Shown here one piece after another: positions 54,974 to 62,673 of a DNA stretch of 64,000 nucleotides (position 1 is the stretch's first letter; each line of letters begins with the position of its first letter). The stretch is from Cryomorphaceae bacterium (GTDB taxonomy: Bacteria > Bacteroidota > Bacteroidia > Flavobacteriales_D > Sanyastnellaceae). The notes below the pieces were generated by a model that made no database searches, was not told where the DNA came from, and saw only the letters and a program-made list of their open reading frames with translations. Position numbers and translations under genes: made by a program. Where the stretch lies: the NCBI GenBank assembly GCA_016124575.1, contig WGNM01000044.1, forward strand, positions 1-64,000, in the 5' to 3' direction.

Positions 54974-56000
54974 TATAATACAGTTTAGAGCGCAATCGGT
55001 TCCTGCGCAATTGAATTTTGTATATCCAAACGCCCAAAAGTATCCAACCCAGCACGGCAGGGTAGAACACGGCCCTAAGGCTGCTATTGAGATCGTATGT
55101 GTTAAAACCAGGGTTTCCGCCTTTACCGGGATGCAGGCTTTCGGTAAATTTTGGAAGTATCATAAGCAGGATAAAGAGAATAACGTAGGCGAAAATATTG
55201 AAGACAGCGGAGACACGTGCGCGTTTCATATCGTCGGCGATACCGGATCTGAGAACCAAGTAGCCGACATAAATCAAGAACGTTACAAAGGCACCATTTA
55301 GCTGCGGATCGCTTACCCACCAGGCACCCCATGTGAATCGAGCCCAGATTGAACCTGTAACCAACCCAAGTATGGCAAACAGCAATCCAACCCGTGCTGA
55401 TGTTTCCGCTCTTAAGTCGTATTCACGAATCGGGTTTGCCAAATATCGAACCGAGTGAATCACAGAAATCAACATGATCAAGAACATCGTGAACCACATA
55501 GGGACATGAAACATCAGGTTGCGAATCGTTTCGAAGATTGTTGGTTGAAAAGGGAAAGCAAAAGCACTCGACTTTTCAGTTTTGACATCGACCTCACATC
55601 CTCGCTGTATGCGAGAAGTATCTACTACTGCAGAATTTTTAAAAAATGCACCCTGTAAAAACATGGTGCCGTCTTTCTCATTGTTCACAAAGAGATTCAG
55701 CGATTTTTTATGGAGCGTATCTGGTAAATCGAAGCGGACGTTCATGCGGGTGTCGGAGTCAATCGATACGATTTCTGCACAAAAACGCGTGGGTCCGCAG
55801 CCTAGAAAGGCTTGATTTTGAGATGCTTCGGTAAAATGTGTGTTGTACCCAATAATTTCAACCACTTCATTGCTTTCAAGTTGATTGTTTTCATTCGGCA
55901 ACAGTCCCGAGTGCAAAGGGATTAGGTAAGAGGCAAAAAGGGTATAAAACAAGAGGAGTACGCAAAGTACTTTCCACCAAGATTGTCGCATGAGACTCAT
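54963..56000 (-). CDS. ccmC: Heme-handling protein CcmC/CcsA
   Basis: A 345-residue CcmC/CcsA-family membrane protein. The tryptophan-rich WWD segment is WGAWWVSDPQLNG, with heme-ligand histidines likely in NLMFHVPMWFT and SLHPGKGG on either side. An unusual feature is an added periplasmic domain of about 120 residues between the first helix and the CcmC core (begins LIPLHSGLLPNENNQLES; contains cysteines GCGPTRFC), seen in Bacteroidota but not in proteobacterial CcmC of about 240 residues. ATG at 56000, or 55991; ccmB ends 3 bp upstream. Confidence 0.92.
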   Translation of the reverse strand: MSLMRQSWWKVLCVLLLFYTLFASYLIPLHSGLLPNENNQLESNEVVEIIGYNTHFTEASQNQAFLGCGPTRFCAEIVSIDSDTRMNVRFDLPDTLHKKSLNLFVNNEKDGTMFLQGAFFKNSAVVDTSRIQRGCEVDVKTEKSSAFAFPFQPTIFETIRNLMFHVPMWFTMFLIMLISVIHSVRYLANPIREYDLRAETSARVGLLFAILGLVTGSIWARFTWGAWWVSDPQLNGAFVTFLIYVGYLVLRSGIADDMKRARVSAVFNIFAYVILFILLMILPKFTESLHPGKGGNPGFNTYDLNSSLRAVFYPAVLGWILLGVWIYKIQLRRNRLRSKLYYNEK

Positions 56001-56003
56001 TTC

Positions 56004-56669
56004 TTAATCACGCCAAAGGTAGGGAAATAAGAGGTAGCTCAATCCGAAAATACCTGCCGTTAAGACGAGAAGCATCAACAGATTTTCAACGTTATCGCCC
56101 CATGGAATTTCTTTGAGGACATTTGCGTGATATCGGTGAATTAAAATGATTTGAGGAATCACAATTGGTAGTCCTAAGACAGCGGTCATGCCTGTGCCAG
56201 ATTCGCTTTGACTGGCAATGGCGCTGATTAGCGTGAGCAATGCTGAGAAACTGATTGAACCAACCGTTAGTCCGAGCAAGAGCATCGGCCAACTATTTTC
56301 AGGCACCGGACTGCTGCCAATGAAAACAACGTAAACGAACAGTGTAATGGCTGTTAAAAGCAGCATCAAGAGGGTGTTGTAAATGAGTTTGGCAAGAATC
56401 AACACCTTCGGCGATACATTCCAAAAAAGGTACAGCCGCAATCCACGGCGCTGCTCGTGAAAACTCTTTCCAACAGCGCTGAAAGCTGTGAATAGGAGAA
56501 TGATCCACAGCAAAGCATTCCATGTCGCACCGTCTTCAATGGTATGGAAAGATTGATAGGCCAGATACACTGTGGCGATTGAAAACAGAGCAATGCCAAC
56601 AAGGGTGTGCTGCTGACGCATTTCCATGCGCGCTTCATGTCTGATCATAAATGCCACCTTCGACCACAT
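56004..56669 (-). CDS. ccmB: Cytochrome c maturation ABC permease CcmB
   Basis: A 221-residue membrane component with six helices (LVGIALFSIATVYLAYQSF, ALLWIILLFTAFSAVG, LMLLLTAITLFVYVVF, GLTVGSISFSALLTLISAIA, PIVIPQIILIHRYH, MLLVLTAGIFGLSYLLFPY) and the family block FHEQRRGLRLYLF. It works with the ATPase CcmA to release heme-loaded CcmE. I start it at 56669: the TACCTTTG box ends 4 bp upstream, and the 71-codon extension to 56882 has no similarity and would overlap the divergent glpK gene. ccmA is not next to it. Confidence 0.93.
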   Translation of the reverse strand: MWSKVAFMIRHEARMEMRQQHTLVGIALFSIATVYLAYQSFHTIEDGATWNALLWIILLFTAFSAVGKSFHEQRRGLRLYLFWNVSPKVLILAKLIYNTLLMLLLTAITLFVYVVFIGSSPVPENSWPMLLLGLTVGSISFSALLTLISAIASQSESGTGMTAVLGLPIVIPQIILIHRYHANVLKEIPWGDNVENLLMLLVLTAGIFGLSYLLFPYLWRD

Positions 56670-56788
56670 GCGGCAAAGGTACAATTCAAATCGCTGTTTT
56701 CTGTGTTTTCGATGTTGATAACACCGTGTGGTGCAGTAATTATTTGAAGGGGTATCATTCGATTCCAACGTTGTCATACCTTCATGAT
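56670..56788. promoter_or_regulatory. Divergent ccmB/glpK control region
   Basis: 119 bp. TACCTTTG (56674-56681, minus strand) lies 4 bp before the ccmB ATG, so the ccm transcript should be leaderless. On the plus strand TACCTTCA (about 56777-56784), a near match, precedes the GTG of glpK by about 4 bp. Confidence 0.45.
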
Positions 56789-58276
56789 GTGAAAAGTAAT
56801 TTGATTTTGACATTGGATCAAGGAACCACGAGTTCTCGTGCGCTTTTGATTCGTGGTGATAGCGTTGTAGAAGCATCGTCACAATATGAGTTCACACAAT
56901 ATTTTCCGCAGCAAGGATGGGTGGAACACGACCCCAATGAAATCTGGTCTACAATTAAACGTGCCATCGACGATGTTTTGACCGACGTTGATATTTCGCG
57001 TGTAAAAGCCATCGGTATAACCAATCAGCGGGAGACGACTGTGATGTGGAACCGTAAAACAGGTGAGGCTATTGGTCGGGCGATTGTGTGGCAAGATCGG
57101 CGAACAGCCAGCATGTGTGAACATCTCAAATTGCAAGGGTTGGGGGAGCATGTGTATAAAACAACTGGACTATTGATCGACGCTTATTTCTCTGCTACGA
57201 AGATGCAGTGGCTGATGCAGCATCATCCAGAAGCTCAGATTCTGGCGAAACGCGATGAACTTTGTCTCGGGACCATTGATAGCTGGCTCATGGCAAAGCT
57301 AACAAGGGCGGAACAACACCTCACGGATGTCTCAAATGCCTCCCGCACCATGCTTTTTGATATCCACCGTTTGCAATGGGATCAAGTCATGCTGGATGCT
57401 TGTCAGATTCCTTTATCTGCGCTACCGCAGATAAAACCAGCGATGGGCTATTTTGGTGATGCGCAGATAAACGGGTTCAATATTCCGATTACTGGTGTGG
57501 CTGGAGATCAGCAAGCAGCGCTGTTCGGACAGCGATGTTTTTCGCCAGGAATGGTCAAGAATACATATGGAACGGGGTGTTTCATGTTGATGAATACCGG
57601 ACAACAAGCCCCTGTTTCATCGCATGGATTGTTGTCTACAATAGCGTGGTCAGACGGTGAGCAGGTGACCTATGCCCTAGAGGGGTCGGTTTTCATTGCC
57701 GGCGCTGCTGTGCAGTGGCTGCGTGATGCCATGCAATTGATAGATAGCGCGGCGGAATCGGAATATTTCGCTCTTAAAGCCGAAGAAAAAGAACATGTTT
57801 ATGTCGTACCTGCCTTTGCAGGCCTCGGCGCACCGTATTGGGACATGTATGCACGCGGAGCAGTGTTCGGATTAACACGTGATACCGGTAAAGAAGAAAT
57901 TATCCGCGCCACGTTGGAATCGCTTGCCTATCAAACTCGGGATGTATTAGATGCCATGGTGCAAGACGCAGGAACCTCCATCCATTCGCTGCTAGTTGAT
58001 GGTGGAGCAAGCGCCAATGATTTCTTGATGCAGTTTCAATCAGACATCATTCAGCGCATGGTTGTTCGTCCGAAAAACATTGAAGCAACAGCCTTGGGAG
58101 TGGCTTGGATGGCGGGCATAGGAGCAGGTTTTTGGACCATGAAAGACATCGGAGCACTGCATATCAACCATCAAACCTTTCGGCCAATGATGGGACAAGA
58201 TGTGGCTGATAAAAGATATGCAGGATGGAAGAAAGCAGTAAAACGGACAATGCACTGGGTAGATGATGAACCGTGA
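56789..58276 (+). CDS. glpK: Glycerol kinase
   Basis: Phosphorylates glycerol to sn-glycerol 3-phosphate with ATP. The protein has FGGY-family signatures: LILTLDQGTTSSRALLI, NQRETTVMWNRKTGEA, IVWQDRRTASMCE, GVAGDQQAALFGQRCFSPGMVKNTYGTGCF, and LLVDGGASANDFLMQFQSD. The start is the GTG at 56789, giving 495 residues, the normal length; the frame is open for 46 codons further upstream but those are not family-like and hold the promoter of ccmB. The stop overlaps glpD by 14 bp, so both are co-expressed. No glpF is beside it. Confidence 0.96.
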   Translation: MKSNLILTLDQGTTSSRALLIRGDSVVEASSQYEFTQYFPQQGWVEHDPNEIWSTIKRAIDDVLTDVDISRVKAIGITNQRETTVMWNRKTGEAIGRAIVWQDRRTASMCEHLKLQGLGEHVYKTTGLLIDAYFSATKMQWLMQHHPEAQILAKRDELCLGTIDSWLMAKLTRAEQHLTDVSNASRTMLFDIHRLQWDQVMLDACQIPLSALPQIKPAMGYFGDAQINGFNIPITGVAGDQQAALFGQRCFSPGMVKNTYGTGCFMLMNTGQQAPVSSHGLLSTIAWSDGEQVTYALEGSVFIAGAAVQWLRDAMQLIDSAAESEYFALKAEEKEHVYVVPAFAGLGAPYWDMYARGAVFGLTRDTGKEEIIRATLESLAYQTRDVLDAMVQDAGTSIHSLLVDGGASANDFLMQFQSDIIQRMVVRPKNIEATALGVAWMAGIGAGFWTMKDIGALHINHQTFRPMMGQDVADKRYAGWKKAVKRTMHWVDDEP

Positions 58277-59882
58277 ACAGAACCTGAAGGAATTAGAAAG
58301 TCGGGTGTTTGATCTCTTGGTAGTAGGAGGTGGGATAACCGGCGCTGGCATTGCATTGGATGCAGTGTTGCGCGGTATGAAAGTAGCTTTGGTTGAGCGT
58401 CAAGATTTTGCAGCAGGAACTAGCTCACGGTCAACGAAGCTCATTCATGGAGGGCTGCGCTATTTAGCTCAAGCAGATTTCGGTTTGGTATACGAGGTTG
58501 GCCGGGAGCGACGAATTGTACATGCGTTGGCGCCTCACTTGGTGCATCCTGATCGCATGCTTTTACCACTTGTAGAGAAAGGAAATTACGGTTATTGGCT
58601 CACCTTGTTGGGGTTGAGCGTGTATGATTTATTGGCAGGGGTGAATAAGAACGACAGGAAAAGAATGCTTTCGAAGAAAGAAACCATGCGCTTGGAACCC
58701 CTGTTGCGGACTGATATTTTGAGGGGTGCAGGTTTCTATGCCGAATACAGAACCGACGATGCGAGGTTAACTCATGCGGTATTGAAGACGGCTGATAAAA
58801 ACGGTGCTGTAGTAGCAAACTACACTTCTGTAGAAGGATTTGTATACACCAACGACAAGATTTCGGGAGTGGAGGTAGCAGATGAGGTTTCAGGCCGGAA
58901 ATTCAAAGTTTTAGCGAAGCATGTAGTGGGTGCTGTAGGTCCGTGGACGGATGAGTTGCGACGAAAAGATGAGAGCCAATCGAGATCCATCATCAGACAT
59001 ACCAAAGGTGTCCATTTGGTGATAGACCGTGAAAAACTGCCTGTTCAGCACACCGTTTACTTCGATAATCAAGATGCGCGTATGTTGTTCGCCATACCCC
59101 GTGATGGTAAAGTTTATATCGGTACCACAGATACGGCTTATGCAGGAGAGCTGACCGATCCAAAAGTCACCCTTCAAGATGTGGATTATATTTTGGAAGC
59201 AGTAAATACAATGTTTCCCGAGGCTCGCCTTAGGAAGGCGGATGTTGAGTCTTCCTGGGCCGGGATACGTCCGCTTATTGAACAAGAAGGTAAGTCGGCC
59301 TCATCAGTTAGCCGGAAAGATGAGGTGTATGAATCACAAAGCGGATTGATTGTAATAGCTGGTGGAAAGTTGACCGGTTATCGCAAGATGGCAGAGCGCG
59401 TAGTTGACCGCGTAGCGAAGAAGCTTGGCAATAGGAAGTCGTCAAGAACAGAAAAAGTTCAATTGGAAGGTGTGGGGTACATCAATTACAACGCGGTAGA
59501 GAATCACATCAATCTGCTGATGGAGCGGTGGGGACATATCATTTTGAATCAAAAGACTGCCGCTTATCTTGTGCATACGTATGGCCGGGCAGCAGATGGT
59601 ATTTTGGAATTATTGCCTCAATCGGGAACGAACGAAGAGAAGCTCTTGTTGGCAGAAGTTCAATATTGTGTAAGGAATGAAATGGTTGTAACGGCCAGAG
59701 ATTTTTATGAGCGACGCACTGCCCGATTGTTTTTTGATATCGATGGTTTAAAGTCGAAAGGTGACTTTATTATCAAAGTTCTTGCAGAAGAATTGGGTTG
59801 GGATGAAAGTAAGGTTGCGAGAGAAAGGGCAATTTTAAAGAGCGAAGTACAGCGCGTTACTTCTTTTTCAGATGGTGAATAA
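58263..59882 (+). CDS. glpD: Aerobic glycerol-3-phosphate dehydrogenase
   Basis: An FAD enzyme that oxidises glycerol 3-phosphate to dihydroxyacetone phosphate, passing electrons to quinone. The 539 residues begin with the FAD dinucleotide motif VVGGGITGAGIALDA and the FAD block FAAGTSSRSTKLIHGGLRYLAQ; later blocks include RHTKGVHLVIDREKL, FAIPRDGKVYIGTTDT and AGGKLTGYRKMAERVVD. It follows glpK with a 14-bp overlap. The last 26 bp overlap the end of the convergent exonuclease gene. Confidence 0.96.
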   Translation: MMNREQNLKELESRVFDLLVVGGGITGAGIALDAVLRGMKVALVERQDFAAGTSSRSTKLIHGGLRYLAQADFGLVYEVGRERRIVHALAPHLVHPDRMLLPLVEKGNYGYWLTLLGLSVYDLLAGVNKNDRKRMLSKKETMRLEPLLRTDILRGAGFYAEYRTDDARLTHAVLKTADKNGAVVANYTSVEGFVYTNDKISGVEVADEVSGRKFKVLAKHVVGAVGPWTDELRRKDESQSRSIIRHTKGVHLVIDREKLPVQHTVYFDNQDARMLFAIPRDGKVYIGTTDTAYAGELTDPKVTLQDVDYILEAVNTMFPEARLRKADVESSWAGIRPLIEQEGKSASSVSRKDEVYESQSGLIVIAGGKLTGYRKMAERVVDRVAKKLGNRKSSRTEKVQLEGVGYINYNAVENHINLLMERWGHIILNQKTAAYLVHTYGRAADGILELLPQSGTNEEKLLLAEVQYCVRNEMVVTARDFYERRTARLFFDIDGLKSKGDFIIKVLAEELGWDESKVARERAILKSEVQRVTSFSDGE

Positions 59883-60471
59883 AATCCCAATCATCGAAGT
59901 GCATCGTTAAAATGCGCGCAGTATTTATGGCATCGGCGATAGCCCTGTGCTTTGCCCCTTCAAATTGCAGTCCGCCATATTCCAATGCCGTTGTAACACC
60001 AACTGGCTCGCGCAACTTCAATAGGCGGGCATGAGCTTCTTTCAAACAGAAGTGCTGATTTGTCCATGCAAGTTGCATATCATGAATCTCCGCATCCATT
60101 TTCAGTTGCTTCAAATCATAGTCGCCCCAGCTCAGCAGCACCACATCTTTTTTATCGGTTTGCAACCAATCTTCAAAGTCCCACATCACTTCTTGAAAAT
60201 CAGGAGCAGGGTCGATGTCGGCTTGAGTAATCGACGTTAGCTGCGTGCAAAACGACGAAAGTTTTGGATTTTGTTTGGGCTTGATAAATGAATTGAAGCT
60301 GCTAATGATTTCACCTTGCTCATTGACTTTCGAAGCACCGATTTCAATAATTTCTTGACGCGGGGGTTTGTGAAGTCTCCAACACGTGGCTTCAAGATCA
60401 AAAACGATGTATGACGGTTCCTTTTGCACAGCTTTAAAAAATCGCAGGCAAAGGTCTGTCAATAAAATCAA
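59857..60471 (-). CDS. DEDDh 3'-5' exonuclease, ERI-1/3'hExo-like
   Basis: A 204-residue exonuclease of the RNase T/DnaQ superfamily. Metal-binding residues: Asp and Glu in IVFDLEATCW, Asp in SWGDYDLKQLKMD, and His-Asp in KHRAIADAINTARI, which gives the DEDDh set. The combination FDLEATCW, EIIEIGASKVN and the C-terminal GAKHRAIADA pattern resembles the 3'hExo/ERI-1 group that trims RNA ends. It is the second gene after the pRiA4b-like gene, overlapping it by 4 bp (ATGA), so the pair is coupled. Confidence 0.9.
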   Translation of the reverse strand: MILLTDLCLRFFKAVQKEPSYIVFDLEATCWRLHKPPRQEIIEIGASKVNEQGEIISSFNSFIKPKQNPKLSSFCTQLTSITQADIDPAPDFQEVMWDFEDWLQTDKKDVVLLSWGDYDLKQLKMDAEIHDMQLAWTNQHFCLKEAHARLLKLREPVGVTTALEYGGLQFEGAKHRAIADAINTARILTMHFDDWDFIHHLKKK

Positions 60472-61046
60472 TAAAGGAAATCTTCATCGAGGGAGTCGAT
60501 ATAATTGTCGATGTCCTCGAGGTCTTCATTCGTAAATTCAAGTTCAAAATCTTCCGGGTCGTATTCACCACCGTACCAATCTATCTTCTCTTCATATTCA
60601 GGAAGTTTAGGATTGGAAATGATTTTGATGAATTCAAGGTAGCCGGGTAGTCCGCCAACATCTTCGGGTGGACAAGCACGAGCGCCGCCGAGGCAATGAG
60701 GAATGCTCACTTCAAGTGATTTGGCATCATGTATTTTCTCAAGTACAATGCGATGTGTCCAATCGTCGCCGAAGTCGTACACATACATCATCTTGTCACC
60801 TTCTTTTCGCAGCACTGAAGAAAGAATCACATCTTCATCTTCCATGAAGTCTTCTTCTTCAAGAAAGTCTATCTGGGTGATTTTATCTTCACCATCATCG
60901 AAATAGTAAAGGTGTCTATTCTCCCAACCCATAGTAAGTTGTATGGTGTGGTGGACAATGCGCATATTAACAGATGCGTCGATTAGGATGCGTCTCCAAA
61001 TGGTAGGGGCGACGCCATCCAATTCAATCAATAGTTGGTAAACCAT
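60468..61046 (-). CDS. Plasmid pRiA4b ORF-3-like protein
   Basis: A 192-residue cytoplasmic protein of the pRiA4b ORF-3 family: YQLLIELDGVAPTIWRRILI at the start, HLYYFDDG, YVYDFGDDWTHRIVLE and CLGGARACPPEDVGGLPGYLEF, all family hallmarks. The name comes from a plasmid gene, but chromosomal copies are common; the function is unknown. The C-terminal 40 residues are very acidic (DPEDFELEFTNEDLEDIDNY). It leads a two-gene unit with the DEDDh exonuclease. Confidence 0.92.
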   Translation of the reverse strand: MVYQLLIELDGVAPTIWRRILIDASVNMRIVHHTIQLTMGWENRHLYYFDDGEDKITQIDFLEEEDFMEDEDVILSSVLRKEGDKMMYVYDFGDDWTHRIVLEKIHDAKSLEVSIPHCLGGARACPPEDVGGLPGYLEFIKIISNPKLPEYEEKIDWYGGEYDPEDFELEFTNEDLEDIDNYIDSLDEDFLY

Positions 61047-61277
61047 GACGTTGAATCACAAAGTATAAGGTACGGTGAACTAGTGAGTAGATGCATCGCT
61101 ATTTGATGCGTGGATTTCAGAGATGTCGATAGCACGAACGTAAAAATTTCTCTCTTATTCGGACGAAGATAATGAAAGTTTCAATGTAAGTAATAAAAGT
61201 GGGATTTTGGGTTGATTTTTTTAATGTCTGATTTGGATGTATCTATCAAAAAGCGTCCGCGCAATAGGTTGTTTTAG

Positions 61278-61324
61278 TTTTCCGCAATTGTACATTTTTG
61301 ATTGAAATGTACAATTGCGGAAAA
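61278..61324. repeat. Copies A and B: perfect 20-bp inverted repeat with a 7-nt loop
   Basis: Arm A, TTTTCCGCAATTGTACATTT (61278-61297), and arm B (61305-61324) are exact complements around TTGATTG. The transcript in either direction would fold into a very stable hairpin, but no T-run follows, so a simple terminator is unlikely. Arm B starts with TGTACA and CAATTG sub-palindromes typical of protein binding sites. Confidence 0.9.
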
Positions 61325-61416
61325 TAGTCGATTTCAAAGTGTAAATCTCATAAATAGATGATATACAGACGTATAAGTGTTGTTTTTAGAATCGGTTCCT
61401 AAATGGAAGGATAAAA

Positions 61417-61436
61417 AAATGTACAATTGCGGAAAA
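61417..61436 (-). repeat. Copy C of the 20-bp element
   Basis: Identical over 20 bp to arm B, in the same orientation, 92 bp further on. Relative to arm A it is inverted, so A and C bracket 119 bp. It ends 16 bp before the stop codon of the lipocalin gene. Confidence 0.9.
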
Positions 61437-61452
61437 CTATAAATGTGGATGA

Positions 61453-61962
61453 TCAACAGTCTTGTTTGATCCATTCCATTCGACCAATCTCGAATCCCAA
61501 TTCCTGGGCTCTATCTAAAAACCGCTTTTTCAAACCTTCTGAAATGGTTTGTTGTCTGCTTAAAATCCACAGATAATCTAAATCAGGTGAGCCCACCAAT
61601 GCGGCACCATAATTATCATCTAAATCCAAAATCAAATAGTCGGCTTTGAAAGGCCAGAAAAATTGAACCTTCAAAGCGCCAGACTGTGCAGGGTCCGGTA
61701 CCCAAGCTTGTCCCTCCGATTCACTTTTCTTCCCTTCACTGTTTTGTCCGGCATTCAGTACTGTTACATCACCATCTTCCCGAATGCTGTATGTTGCTGT
61801 TACACACTGCAATCCGCGTTCAAATCGGTTTGGGAATCTACCGATTTCGTACCATTTGCCCATGTATCTTTGTAGGTCTACATTTTCGACTACAGGTAGT
61901 TTTTTCTCGGTGCCTCCGCAAGAAAATAGGAATAAGAGTAAGATAATCGCACTGTATTTCAT
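61453..61962 (-). CDS. blc: Lipocalin, Blc-type outer membrane lipoprotein
   Basis: A 169-residue lipocalin with a lipoprotein signal (MKYSAIILLLFLFSC, anchored at Cys 15). The lipocalin signature GKWYEIGRFPNRFERGLQCVTATY (GxW motif) is followed by DYLILDLDDNYGAALVGSPD and the helix LKKRFLDRAQELGF, the pattern of bacterial Blc. These outer membrane lipoproteins bind lipids and are linked to membrane stress. It is divergent from the response regulator gene. The TCCGCAATTGTACA elements lie downstream of its stop, so they are not its promoter unless they act from the 3' side. Confidence 0.93.
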   Translation of the reverse strand: MKYSAIILLLFLFSCGGTEKKLPVVENVDLQRYMGKWYEIGRFPNRFERGLQCVTATYSIREDGDVTVLNAGQNSEGKKSESEGQAWVPDPAQSGALKVQFFWPFKADYLILDLDDNYGAALVGSPDLDYLWILSRQQTISEGLKKRFLDRAQELGFEIGRMEWIKQDC

Positions 61963-62031
61963 TGTGTCAAGTTAGTAATTATGGGGCAGATGCCTTACCT
62001 CGTTAACAGCTTATTGCTTTATTTTTACGCT

Positions 62032-62673
62032 ATGAAGATCAAATTGGCAATCGCAGAAGATAACCCGAACCTTATTCGCAGCGTTCTCGAAAAAATATCA
62101 CTTTTCGATGAAGTTGAGGTGCTTTGGGTAGCCTGCAATGGCTTAGAAGTGTTGGAGAAAATAACGAACAAGCAGCCTGATGTAATCCTCATGGATATCA
62201 ACATGCCGGAGATGAATGGTGTGGAGGCAACCAAGAAATTGAAAAGCCAGTATCCGCAAGTAAAGGTGATTATGTTAACTGTTTTCGATGAGAATGAAAA
62301 GATCTTTAATTCGATTCTTGCTGGCGCTTCAGGATATTTGCTTAAAGATGAGAAGCCAGCTCGTTTGTTGACGGCTTTGCTAGAAGCAATGGATGGCGGT
62401 GCTCCGATGTCTCCAATCATCGCTCAGAAATCGTTGCAGTTGATTCGCTCCATTGGAAGTGATCCACAACCAAGCATTGATTTTGGCTTGTCTCAAAGAG
62501 AAATGGAGATTTTAGAGAAAATTTCTGAAGGCTCGAACTATCAGGAAATTGCAGAAAAACTGTTTATAGCTCCTAAAACAGTGCGGAAACACATAGAAAA
62601 TATCTACAAAAAGTTGCAAGTTCACAACAAGGTTGAGGCAATCCAATTGGCGATGAAACACGGAATTATCTGA
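62032..62673 (+). CDS. NarL/FixJ-family response regulator
   Basis: A 213-residue regulator: receiver domain 1-120 with acidic pocket AEDNPN, phospho-acceptor Asp in VILMDINMPEMNG, and Lys in YLLKDEKPA; a LuxR-type helix-turn-helix at about 150-210 (LSQREMEILEKISEGSNYQEIAEKLFIAPKTVRKHIENIYKKL). I start at the ATG at 62032; the 17 extra codons upstream are not receiver sequence, and TATTTTTA lies just before this ATG. It converges with, and overlaps by 8 bp, the sensor kinase gene that is its likely partner. Confidence 0.93.
   Translation: MKIKLAIAEDNPNLIRSVLEKISLFDEVEVLWVACNGLEVLEKITNKQPDVILMDINMPEMNGVEATKKLKSQYPQVKVIMLTVFDENEKIFNSILAGASGYLLKDEKPARLLTALLEAMDGGAPMSPIIAQKSLQLIRSIGSDPQPSIDFGLSQREMEILEKISEGSNYQEIAEKLFIAPKTVRKHIENIYKKLQVHNKVEAIQLAMKHGII

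Larger units (their letters stand above)
61047..61452. other. Non-coding region holding three copies of a 20-bp palindromic element
   Basis: 406 bp between the pRiA4b-like gene (starts here, minus strand) and the lipocalin stop. It is AT-rich with no supported ORF or tRNA. The left third should hold the promoter of the pRiA4b-like/exonuclease pair. The right part holds the repeats at 61278-61297, 61305-61324 and 61417-61436; a short GCATC/GATGC inverted repeat lies near 61093-61110. Confidence 0.6.

Noticed and set aside
56670-56882. N-terminal extension of CcmB by 71 residues
   Set aside because: No CcmB similarity, exceeds the family length, covers the promoter box and the start of glpK.
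61278-61324. Ordinary rho-independent terminator
   Set aside because: The stem is very stable but no T-run follows on either strand, it is 130 bp or more from the lipocalin stop, and the sequence recurs elsewhere.
61278-61436. CRISPR array
   Set aside because: Only three copies, unequal spacing (7 and 92 bp), mixed orientation and no cas genes.
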